DNA of 64,000 nt. Source: Spongiibacteraceae bacterium UBA5047 (GTDB lineage: Bacteria > Pseudomonadota > Gammaproteobacteria > Pseudomonadales > Spongiibacteraceae). Below are positions 8,865 to 15,541 of this stretch, in pieces; position 1 is the stretch's first letter; every line of letters starts with the position of its first letter. The stretch spans positions 87,211-151,210 of the forward strand of contig DIBR01000011.1 in assembly GCA_002415025.1 (NCBI GenBank). The letters run 5' to 3'. The notes below the pieces were generated by a model. It was not told the origin of the DNA. It was given only the letters and a program-made list of their open reading frames with translations, and did not search any database. Position numbers and translations under genes: made by a program.

Positions 8865-9623
8865 CTACAGAGAGCGAAATTTCTCTACACGCTCATCAAT
8901 AGCCCGCTCTAATGCACAACACTCCAAGACAGCTGCCGGGAACTTATTACGGTCAGCCTTGGCCGCCTCCCAATTTTTATGTGCCTGAACCCGCAGATCA
9001 TCAATTCCCTGTTCGCGAAGAGCTTTGCGAAGATTAGCCGCATTGCGGCGCATTCGGTGAATTTCGAGATCTTCGCGCTCTTTAAGTGTCATCGACTGTT
9101 CGATTGCCCGCACTTCTGCCTTCATGGCAAGCACCTGATCTTCTAGCCGCGCAATTTTTCTTAAATCGTCCTTCGGCTTGCGTCCCAAATGGCTACCGGG
9201 AGCTGGCTTTCTCTCTATCCGTCGTTTAGTTTCCTCACCCGAACGAATACGTTCTATTCTCGCGAGCTTTAAACGCATTTTGTATTCAAGTTTAACAACA
9301 TAGCTCGCGCTTGGCCGACCCACATTGCTTTCCAGGGCCGGATCTCCTGTTTCACGGATTTTGGCCTCAACACTCTTAATCGTTTCACCTTTTTGAAGCG
9401 CAAGCTGCTTAATTTCAGACTTGAGTTCGCGATATTCGGCATTCGCTCTATCGAGCTGCGTTGCATACGAAACAGGAGGACGACCAGGGCGTGGCGGGGC
9501 AGACGGGCCTGATGGGTCAGATTGGTATAGAGCTTCAAGCTCCTGAATTTTGACCTTTAGCCGCTTACCTTTCCGCAGCGCTTTTTCCAAAGGATCGAGT
9601 TTTGGACGACCGGTTCTAGCCAC
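8865..9623 (-). CDS. Basic coiled-coil protein with four GRP motifs (possible KfrA-like plasmid DNA-binding protein)
   Basis: 252 residues, strongly charged and mostly helical. A motif GRP or GRKP recurs four times (residues 5, 47, 102 and 147). Each is followed by a segment with heptad-like leucines and basic residues, for example GRPKLDPLEKAL, GRPPVSYATQLDRA, GRPSASYVVKLEYK and GRKPKDDLRKIARLE. GRP flanked by basic residues resembles AT-hook cores, and the long coiled coil recalls KfrA-type plasmid partition or regulatory proteins; neither assignment is proven. The GTG start at 9623 lies inside a 9-bp inverted repeat (9621-9665), suggesting self-regulation. It follows the replication-initiator gene on the same strand by 151 bases. 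Confidence 0.72.
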   Translation of the reverse strand: MARTGRPKLDPLEKALRKGKRLKVKIQELEALYQSDPSGPSAPPRPGRPPVSYATQLDRANAEYRELKSEIKQLALQKGETIKSVEAKIRETGDPALESNVGRPSASYVVKLEYKMRLKLARIERIRSGEETKRRIERKPAPGSHLGRKPKDDLRKIARLEDQVLAMKAEVRAIEQSMTLKEREDLEIHRMRRNAANLRKALREQGIDDLRVQAHKNWEAAKADRNKFPAAVLECCALERAIDERVEKFRSL

Positions 9624-9665
9624 CTATAAGTACCGCCTACTTTAATTTACGGTATATTATAGGTG
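9621..9665 (-). promoter_or_regulatory. Inverted repeat and promoter at the start of the GRP-repeat gene
   Basis: CACCTATAA at 9621-9629 and TTATAGGTG at 9657-9665 form a perfect 9-bp inverted repeat. The inner bases nearly extend it (GTACCG and CGGTAT) to about 15 bp with one offset. On the minus strand the distal arm contains a consensus -10, TATAAT (9661 to 9656), with TGGACG 17 bases upstream. The proximal arm overlaps the GTG start codon. A factor bound here would block both transcription and initiation, the layout of an autoregulated gene. The short direct repeats of CCACAT just upstream (about 9668-9692) could belong to the same control region. Confidence 0.6.
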
Positions 9666-9774
9666 TCACATCCACATCCGTCCACATATTCCCGAGCAGC
9701 CTCCACCAATCGCTTCTACGACCAGGACTCCCCACCGAACAATCGTGCCAGCGCGTGTTATCCGCTGCCGGCTG

Positions 9775-11868
9775 CTAGCGGACGGGCTCGCGCCTCAGCT
9801 CAAGTCTGGTGAGTGCTCCAGGTTGACCAGTGTGACGAAATACATATCTGTCAACAATCTCACAACCTGTCACAGAAACAGCTCCTCCACGGGCCCTGGT
9901 TTTGTAGCCGAGTGCACGCATGATTTCTGCCGACTTTCGGAGAGCCACAGCCCCGGACATAGCTCCTTTTTTGTTCAGATGACAGATTCCCAATTTATTC
10001 CAAGTCGCCCGCTTTCTTAGATACGACAACGCGGAAATAGCCTGATCCTCGGTATATTGAAAACCTAGCATAGCCACAAAATTTGTCAGCAACTTCTTCG
10101 TTATTTCATAGTGCGCCTTGTCGCTATCATGATCAGCGGTATCATGGCTGTCCGCGGCGAAACACTCGGAATCCGACATCAACATGATCTTGTGTAGCTC
10201 CACGGCACGCCTTCCATTTTTCATATAAAACTCAACTGCTTCACGACTAAGAGCGCCACTCTCGCCGTCGCGACCACATAGCTCTGCGATATACCTCGCA
10301 TCTCTCTCGGCCTCCATGGACGGAGTCAGGTCGCCCCTGCGTGCCCGGCTACGCGCTTCAAAAATTGATATTTCTGGGGCATCAATACAAGATTGAATGT
10401 ATTTTTCCTTACATGCTCTCGCAGCCGCGGAAAAATCGCCAAATCCAAGCGCCGAGGCTTCCGAGTTTTCTTCAGTTAAAATCAGATTAAAACCAAGATG
10501 CTCAAGAGTAATCGGAAGCGATGTCTTGATAGATTCCCGGAGATAACGATTCATTTCCCTGATAGCGTTAATCCCGTCATGATCACATTCGAAATCTGAG
10601 CCGCGCTCCAGCCATCCAATATATGGCGGGGCCTCGACAGACGCCTCAAAGTGCAATATTGCTCGAAGACGGCGCATCAGCTGAATACCTGACATCGGCG
10701 TCAAAGCGCCAGTAAAAATCGGGAAACATCTATCGAAATGGTCGACTTCGATAGATACTGAAGATCCCATGACAGGGGTATAAATTAAACAATAGACCCC
10801 GCCAAGCGACGAGTTTGGCGACTCAAGAATTTGTTTGTTTTTTGGGAGATCCTTATTTTGAGCATGCATAAGAGTAACACCCTCAAAGTCAGACAACATT
10901 TCCGCCAATTGCATTGCTTTAGCTTTATTGTCCAAGGGAATGCAAATCTTTTCGCCTGCCGAAATTGCCGCCTTGATTCTTGTAACTTGCTCACCAAAAC
11001 TCATAAGCTCGACTGTAATATCGCTGTAGTCAGACTCAACTTCAATAAGTATTGGGCGGATACCGCAATCCAGAAAAAAATCAACGTCGCTATCGTTAAT
11101 GTCGGCGTCAAGCCAGAACGATGTCCGCACTGATTTTAGCAACTTTTGTGTTTGACACCAGATTCTACGCCGGTCTCCCGCTAGGTCTTTGGACTCTGCG
11201 ATGGTGTCAATAACCTTGTGTCCCTCTTCAACAATCAGCGTATCGCAGCCCTGCACAGCAGACTGTACATATTTTTTGGTTGACGAGTTGATAGTCGTAA
11301 CGACACCTGGATTTTGCTCATCGCCCGGCTGCATATCGCGGTAGTAAGCAATGCTCTTGCCTGTCGCATATTCAGCGCGAGCATGAAATCCCATGCAAAT
11401 CGAAACGATTGGTGCAACAAGGGCAGCTCGTCGACCGGAATGGATAGCATCCGTAAATGCCGGAGCGGCAATAAGCGTACTTTTTCTGGCCCCCGTTGGC
11501 GCTTTCACCAGATAATGTCCACCGCGGGCGGTTAATTTTTCGAGGTCAATTTCATCCAGGCTGCTTACTGAAATTCTCTCTATATTTCGCTGAACGCCGC
11601 AACTTTTCACGACGTGATTTTTATGTTTTTGTTTTAGCCACTCTGGCTGATCTGCGTAAAAATCGCTTGTATCTGTCCGAGCAAATCGGCCTGATCTATA
11701 CACATAAATACCCAGTTTTCGAGCAATACCAGGATCTTCGATAGCAACTTCAGAGTTAGGAAAGCTTGCGTAGAGTTCAGCTGTGTCGCTTATTCTTTCG
11801 CTTTCAACCACAACCAAGCTGTAATTTTCGGGGATTTCAATATGCCGATTAGATACAACGTACCTCAT
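9775..11868 (-). CDS. Plasmid-type replication initiator/helicase, CyRepA1 or origin-binding-protein family
   Basis: 697 residues. A helicase-like core has a Walker A variant APTGARKST at 123-131 and a Walker B-like LIVEEGH at 211-217. Helicase motif-like segments follow (WLDADIN near 260, SSVSIEVDHFDRCF near 370). This resembles plasmid replication proteins of the CyRepA1 group, related to herpesvirus origin-binding helicases. The family assignment is from remembered pattern only. Oddly, the glycine normally before the Walker A lysine is arginine. The ATG at 11868 has GAGGAG eight bases upstream. The gene is AT-rich relative to the core and sits in an integrative element with an integrase, consistent with a plasmid-derived or self-replicating island. 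Confidence 0.72.
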   Translation of the reverse strand: MRYVVSNRHIEIPENYSLVVVESERISDTAELYASFPNSEVAIEDPGIARKLGIYVYRSGRFARTDTSDFYADQPEWLKQKHKNHVVKSCGVQRNIERISVSSLDEIDLEKLTARGGHYLVKAPTGARKSTLIAAPAFTDAIHSGRRAALVAPIVSICMGFHARAEYATGKSIAYYRDMQPGDEQNPGVVTTINSSTKKYVQSAVQGCDTLIVEEGHKVIDTIAESKDLAGDRRRIWCQTQKLLKSVRTSFWLDADINDSDVDFFLDCGIRPILIEVESDYSDITVELMSFGEQVTRIKAAISAGEKICIPLDNKAKAMQLAEMLSDFEGVTLMHAQNKDLPKNKQILESPNSSLGGVYCLIYTPVMGSSVSIEVDHFDRCFPIFTGALTPMSGIQLMRRLRAILHFEASVEAPPYIGWLERGSDFECDHDGINAIREMNRYLRESIKTSLPITLEHLGFNLILTEENSEASALGFGDFSAAARACKEKYIQSCIDAPEISIFEARSRARRGDLTPSMEAERDARYIAELCGRDGESGALSREAVEFYMKNGRRAVELHKIMLMSDSECFAADSHDTADHDSDKAHYEITKKLLTNFVAMLGFQYTEDQAISALSYLRKRATWNKLGICHLNKKGAMSGAVALRKSAEIMRALGYKTRARGGAVSVTGCEIVDRYVFRHTGQPGALTRLELRREPVR

Positions 11869-11982
11869 TTTTAGCTCCTCAATTTGTCACTATCCGGGTG
11901 CCTAATCCCGAACCACTAAATTATTATTTCACATATTATCTTGGCTGGTCAATATTAATATATCATTTATTTATATTTTGGT

Positions 11983-12011
11983 TTGACAAACGTCCGCCTG
12001 AACACTATTAT
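11983..12011 (+). promoter_or_regulatory. Near-consensus promoter for a candidate small RNA
   Basis: TTGACA (11983-11988), exactly 17 bases, TATTAT (12006-12011). The -35 box lies within the 11-bp palindrome GTTTGACAAAC (11981-11991), a possible operator. No ORF with a start and ribosome-binding site follows; an intrinsic terminator lies about 45 bases downstream. Confidence 0.7.
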
Positions 12012-12017
12012 TATTAG

Positions 12018-12082
12018 TGCTGATACGGCTTCCTCAAGCTTTTCACAGCCCACACCGCCCGGCCCGCCAGCCGGGTTTTTTT
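12018..12082 (+). ncRNA. Candidate 65-nt small RNA next to the replication initiator
   Basis: A near-consensus promoter predicts transcription from about 12018. A textbook intrinsic terminator ends the unit at about 12082. The transcript would have no coding capacity. It runs opposite to the replication gene and just upstream of it. If any transcript of the replication gene begins beyond 12082 the RNA would be antisense to its leader, as in plasmid copy-number control; if that promoter is nearer (around 11930-11970) it would act in trans or not at all. Its existence is inferred from promoter and terminator alone. Confidence 0.5.
12058..12082 (+). terminator. Intrinsic terminator of the candidate small RNA
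   Basis: The perfect stem CCCGGC (12058-12063) and GCCGGG (12070-12075) has a 6-base loop and is followed by seven T residues (12076-12082). No plus-strand protein gene lies directly upstream, so it must end a non-coding transcript or guard the replication gene from incoming transcription. Confidence 0.8.
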
Positions 12083-12322
12083 ATCATATATATAATATGA
12101 CACCTCCAAATTATAGCCGTATACAAATCATGCTCTTGCCATACCTGAGATTTTCGGTATAGAACGCCCAAACCCGCCTCACTACTGGCTATCAGAGACA
12201 CTGCAAGTGGTCACTCTCGCTTATATATAAATACAACCCAGAAAATCCAAAGCACCGAGCAGCCTACCTGGCTTATTTCTGGCGTCAGCCAGGGCTATTT
12301 AAAAGACAGAGAACAGCACTTA

Positions 12323-13114
12323 GTGAGAGATGCAGACAGGCGGTATCGCAAGTTTATGGAGCTCCCCGTTAACTCAGCAGGGCGCGACTTCTTTATTGGT
12401 GATATCCACGACCACAGAACCGTACTCCAGCAGGAACTAACCAGGATTAACTTCAATACGAAGTCAGATCGTCTGTTCTTGACTGGAGACTTCACCTGCA
12501 AGGGCCCTGATTTCGAAAAGCTATGGCACATCTGCAGAATGCCTTGGGCTTGGTCTGTGATGGGTAATCACGAATTCTGGCTGACCGAATGGCTAATGCT
12601 TGATAGTGACTCGTACAAAGAGCTCTATCTCGGATCAGGCGGAGCATGGGTGTGGGACATTCTCGACACTCCCAGTCGCACCTGTAGCCCCGGCTATCAC
12701 CCACTTGACGGTTATGCCCGCCTGCAGCGCATCGCCTTGACCATCGCAAAAAGCTGCCCTGCCTGCATCGTCGTGAATACAAGATGTGGCCACAAGATCG
12801 GAGTCACCCACGCCGCCGCGCCAGCAAATTTCTCTCCAGACGGCCTGAGGCATCTCCCAACACCAACAATTTTTCATGAGATTTGCGAGAGCTTTACTCA
12901 ATATCAATCATTGAGAAGCGGAACGATTAGACGCCCAATTGCACTTGGCTTCGACACCCGCAACGGCATCTTGGGCGTAGATGCGGTAGTCCACGGGCAC
13001 ATCAACGTAACGGGCGTCGAAGTTTTCGGAAAACAACTGTTCATCGATACCCTTGAAACCACCGGCAGACCGACAATTTTGAGCGCGGAAGAAATCATCG
13101 AAATGACAAGCTAA
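12323..13114 (+). CDS. PP2A-like metallophosphoesterase (lambda-phosphatase type)
   Basis: 263 residues from a GTG at 12323; an ATG at 12356 is an alternative. All signature blocks of calcineurin-like phosphoesterases are visible: GDIHDH (26-31), GDFTCKG (55-61), GNHEFW (81-86), THAAAP near 160 and VVHGHIN near 222. These bind two metal ions in enzymes such as phage lambda phosphatase and PrpA/PrpB, which dephosphorylate Ser, Thr or Tyr residues or small phosphodiesters. The substrate here is unknown. There is no signal peptide, so it is cytoplasmic. It stands alone inside the mobile element, divergent from the replication gene, and may act on a host regulator or a defence component; that is inference. 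Confidence 0.82.
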   Translation: MRDADRRYRKFMELPVNSAGRDFFIGDIHDHRTVLQQELTRINFNTKSDRLFLTGDFTCKGPDFEKLWHICRMPWAWSVMGNHEFWLTEWLMLDSDSYKELYLGSGGAWVWDILDTPSRTCSPGYHPLDGYARLQRIALTIAKSCPACIVVNTRCGHKIGVTHAAAPANFSPDGLRHLPTPTIFHEICESFTQYQSLRSGTIRRPIALGFDTRNGILGVDAVVHGHINVTGVEVFGKQLFIDTLETTGRPTILSAEEIIEMTS

Positions 13115-13606
13115 TGTCCTAGCTTGTCCCGTAATTAGGAGCGAATCAGATTTGCGCACCTAGCTTTGCCCGAAAGTTGCCAGGTTTCGCCTCGTTAGTC
13201 CCCGGCAGGCCCAGCGACCCTTCCCGAATATGCAAGCCAGCCGCACCTCTACCTGCCACAAAAGCTGCACTCTAATCTTGTAAATCTACGCACAACACCA
13301 CTTGCCCACAAAACTCGCCCGGAACGAGAAGCTCACACCAAAACACCCCCACAACTCTCCATAATTATGCCGTTTATTATCTTTCTGTCAGGTTTTTTTA
13401 GATTATTTTTGGCTGGGTTGAGTTGGTTATAGCCAGAGATAACGAGCCTTACAGGGATTTTGATTGTTTATGTAGTGAAAAAGGGGACATGTTAATATAG
13501 CGTTTATTATTGACAGCGGCCAACTGCTCGTTATAATTGTTCTCATGGTGCGGGCCGGGGGGCTTTGCCGCTTAATTAAAATCGGGGGAAGCAGGGAAAA
13601 TGGACA
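13115..13606. other. 492-base intergenic region between the phosphatase and the DUF4224-integrase pair
   Basis: No supportable gene. The left half is C-rich on this strand without structure I can interpret. The right half is AT-rich and holds two similar stretches, GTTTATTATCTTTCTGTCAG (about 13372) and GTTTATTATTGACAG (about 13502). The second runs into a consensus promoter for the integrase operon. The repeated GTTTATTAT element could be a regulator or recombinase arm site; only two copies are seen. Confidence 0.45.
13510..13537 (+). promoter_or_regulatory. Consensus sigma70 promoter of the DUF4224-integrase operon
   Basis: TTGACA at 13510-13515 and TATAAT at 13532-13537 with a 16-base spacer; both boxes match the consensus fully. 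The predicted leader of about 60 bases is G-rich and ends with a ribosome-binding site (GCAGGG) before the DUF4224 start. Such a strong promoter for an integrase implies that a repressor normally silences it. Confidence 0.75.
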
Positions 13607-13897
13607 ATGACATACAGCTTCCAAAGCCAAATCCTGAGCGATCAGGATCTCTTCGCGCTTACACATAAGCAGCGACCAACAGCTCAGGCACGTTCTCTAA
13701 ACGCCTTAGGCATCGATCACAAATTCAGGCCTGACGGTACATTACTCGTTCTCAGCGACTGTGTGCGCCGTGCCCTTGGCCTGGACGCTTCCGCCAACGA
13801 TGCGGGGCCAAAGAAAATCAATGGCAAGTCTCGCGTTAAGAAAGAAGGTTTGCTTTCGAGATCACCGCAGAGCGAGGTAGCAGCACATGGCGCGTAA
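13607..13897 (+). CDS. Small DUF4224-domain protein, integrase partner
   Basis: 96 residues. The N-terminal half matches the DUF4224 pattern: a short LSDQDLFALTHKQRPTAQA segment, then LNALGID, then FRPDGTLLVL. These small proteins are typically encoded immediately before tyrosine integrases of prophages and islands and may act as recombination directionality or regulatory factors; their function is not established. The C-terminal third is basic and low in complexity. The frame overlaps the integrase start (13887) by 11 bases, showing translational coupling. A very short open frame beginning at 13600 (22 codons) precedes and overlaps it and may be a leader. Confidence 0.75.
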   Translation: MTYSFQSQILSDQDLFALTHKQRPTAQARSLNALGIDHKFRPDGTLLVLSDCVRRALGLDASANDAGPKKINGKSRVKKEGLLSRSPQSEVAAHGA

Positions 13898-15068
13898 ACG
13901 AATTGACCCGAGAAAAAACGCCGGCTTGCCGAAGCGCTGGCGACACCGCGACGGTGCTTATTACTACCGCCCAGCAGAATCAGTACAGCATTTGTGGGAT
14001 GGCAAATCTGAGTTAAAGCTCGGCAACACGCTCGACGAAGCGCACAAGGCATTCAACGCCCGGCAAATTTCGGTTAGCGGAGTTCGGACAATTCGCGATC
14101 TGGCTGACGAGTACGAGCGAGAGATTGTGCCGCTTAATGCTCCGCCAACCCAGAAATCCTATCGCTACTGCCTCAGGTTCATTCGTGATGGCTTGGGACA
14201 CATCGAAATGCGAACACTCGATACTGACGAGATCAGAGAGTTTCTGATTGCTATCGCGAAGTCATACAGCGTCCGACAAGCAAGCTTAGTCCGCGGCGTC
14301 TTGTCTCACATGTACTCGTATGCAATTGAGCATAAATTGTACAACGACAAGCACCCGATCAAGCTGAACGAGCGCGTACCGACGTTTAGGAGCGAAGGCT
14401 GGAAACTTCACGGCATCAAAAAGCTTGAAGATCGAGACAGGTATGTAGACGACAGCGAGCTCGCTGCAATTTACTCAATCGCTAACCCGGTGATCAAAGC
14501 ATACCTGCCGCTGCGTCTAACCCTGGGTCAGCGTGTCGGCGACATTCTGCAGATCAAGCTCAGAGATATCACAGATGAAGAGATTCGAGTGAAGCAGAGC
14601 AAAACAAACCAGAAGATCGCATTCAAGTTCAAGAATCCTGACGGTACGGAGAATGGGCTGAGGGCGCTTGTAGAGGATGCTTACGCCGCTTGCAGGAAGA
14701 AAGGGCCTAGGGCAAAGCCATTCGCGGTGGAGCCTGACCACCTGTTCTGCAATCGAAAAGGCCGTACTTACTACAACTACAAAAAGCACTCGCACAGCGG
14801 CTGGGACAGCTCATGGCAGCGACTTATGCAGAAAGCCAGGGAGAAAGGACTGATCAGCGCGGAGAAGGCTGAGAGATTCACTGATCACGATCTTCGAGCG
14901 AAAGCGGGCTCTGACGCAGTGAGCTTGCAAGACGCACAGCGGCTCATGGGTCACACCAACGCAGAGATGACGAAACGAGTTTACCGACGCAAAGGCGAAA
15001 CCGTGAACCCGCTTGTCAGCGAGCTCTGGAGCAAGATCAGCAATGACAATATCAGCGATGGAAATTGA
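13887..15068 (+). CDS. Tyrosine site-specific integrase of the island
   Basis: 393 residues with a complete catalytic set: R216 (LGQRVGD), K239 (QSKTNQ), H334 and R337 (HDLR), H356 (MGHTN) and the nucleophile Y366 (RVYRR). An N-terminal arm-binding basic segment (1-30) and a core-binding helical domain (about 65-165) precede the catalytic domain. It catalyses integration and excision of the element. It sits 168 bases from the 3' end of a tRNA-Lys gene, the standard position for an integrase that uses that tRNA end as attachment site. A bidirectional terminator separates it from the tRNA. The pairing with DUF4224 is typical of proteobacterial islands. Confidence 0.93.
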   Translation: MARKRIDPRKNAGLPKRWRHRDGAYYYRPAESVQHLWDGKSELKLGNTLDEAHKAFNARQISVSGVRTIRDLADEYEREIVPLNAPPTQKSYRYCLRFIRDGLGHIEMRTLDTDEIREFLIAIAKSYSVRQASLVRGVLSHMYSYAIEHKLYNDKHPIKLNERVPTFRSEGWKLHGIKKLEDRDRYVDDSELAAIYSIANPVIKAYLPLRLTLGQRVGDILQIKLRDITDEEIRVKQSKTNQKIAFKFKNPDGTENGLRALVEDAYAACRKKGPRAKPFAVEPDHLFCNRKGRTYYNYKKHSHSGWDSSWQRLMQKAREKGLISAEKAERFTDHDLRAKAGSDAVSLQDAQRLMGHTNAEMTKRVYRRKGETVNPLVSELWSKISNDNISDGN

Positions 15069-15186
15069 GAAAATGCTGACAGCTACAACGACGCTTTTAT
15101 GCCGCAAATTAACTCAAAAACTGGCTTCCTGGGAGTCCAGGGAGCTAATTTCGTGGGGGGAGGCTCAGACCGTGGGGGAAACATGC

Positions 15187-15227
15187 AAAAACAGCCACCC
15201 CGGGATTACCGTAAGTGACTGTTTTTT
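15187..15227. terminator. Bidirectional terminator between integrase and tRNA-Lys
   Basis: A 12-bp stem AAAAACAGCCAC (15187-15198) pairs with GTGACTGTTTTT (15215-15226) through one G-U pair. The A-run on one side and T-run on the other allow it to stop transcripts from the integrase (plus) and from the tRNA (minus). The 16-base loop is long, so efficiency is uncertain. Confidence 0.6.
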
Positions 15228-15236
15228 AAGGGATTT

Positions 15237-15312
15237 TGGTGGGTCGTGCTGGATTCGAACCAGCGACCAATTGGTTAAAAGCCAACTGCTCTACCAACTG
15301 AGCTAACGACCC
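15237..15312 (-). tRNA. tRNA-Lys (anticodon UUU)
   Basis: 76 nt. The 7-bp acceptor stem GGGTCGT/ACGACCC is perfect, the D arm is GCTC/GAGC, the anticodon loop CTTTTAA gives UUU, and the T arm is GCTGG-TTCGAAT-CCAGC. The discriminator A and a genomically encoded CCA occupy 15240-15237. The 3' end faces the integrase at 13887-15068, making this gene the likely attachment site of the island. In Pseudomonas aeruginosa a tRNA-Lys near queC is a known integration hotspot; here queC is also close (18047-18727), with one receptor gene between. Confidence 0.97.
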
Positions 15313-15327
15313 TTAAAGAAGGCGCAT

Positions 15328-15355
15328 ATAGTACGGATTTTCGGAGAAAAAACAA
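15328..15355 (-). promoter_or_regulatory. Promoter of tRNA-Lys
   Basis: On the minus strand TTGTTT (15355 to 15350), 16 bases, TACTAT (15333 to 15328), followed by a GC-rich discriminator GCGCC just before the likely start point. A GC-rich discriminator is typical of stringently controlled stable-RNA promoters. Confidence 0.6.
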
Positions 15356-15541
15356 GTGGATCGGCCAATAAAATTCAGACAATTTGGCAGTGTCGTGGCA
15401 CCTCGGCCCGCAGTGGCGATATTGGCCGAAAACGCGGCATCTAACCGGATAGTAATATCGCTGTTGCACCTCTTGCTTGTAAATTAGCCCGTATAAACAC
15501 CCTGCTTGGCACAACAAATCAATAATAACAGGCACTATTCC

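Larger units (their letters stand above)
11869..12322. other. AT-rich 454-base control region upstream of the replication initiator; candidate origin region
   Basis: This divergent region lies between the replication gene (minus) and the phosphatase gene (plus). It is very AT-rich at 11920-11980 and 12083-12115, with runs such as TATATATAATA. It contains a promoter-terminator unit on the plus strand (11983-12082, listed separately). On the minus strand TTGACC, 18 bases, AATAAT near 11930-11970 is a plausible promoter for the replication gene. I looked for tandem iterons of the classical 18-22 bp type and did not see a clear set by eye. The combination of an AT-rich stretch next to a replication initiator makes this the best place for an origin, but that is inference. 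Confidence 0.45.

Noticed and set aside
13600..13668. 22-codon frame overlapping the DUF4224 start
   Set aside because: It has a ribosome-binding site but is short and may only be a leader peptide; there is no independent support.
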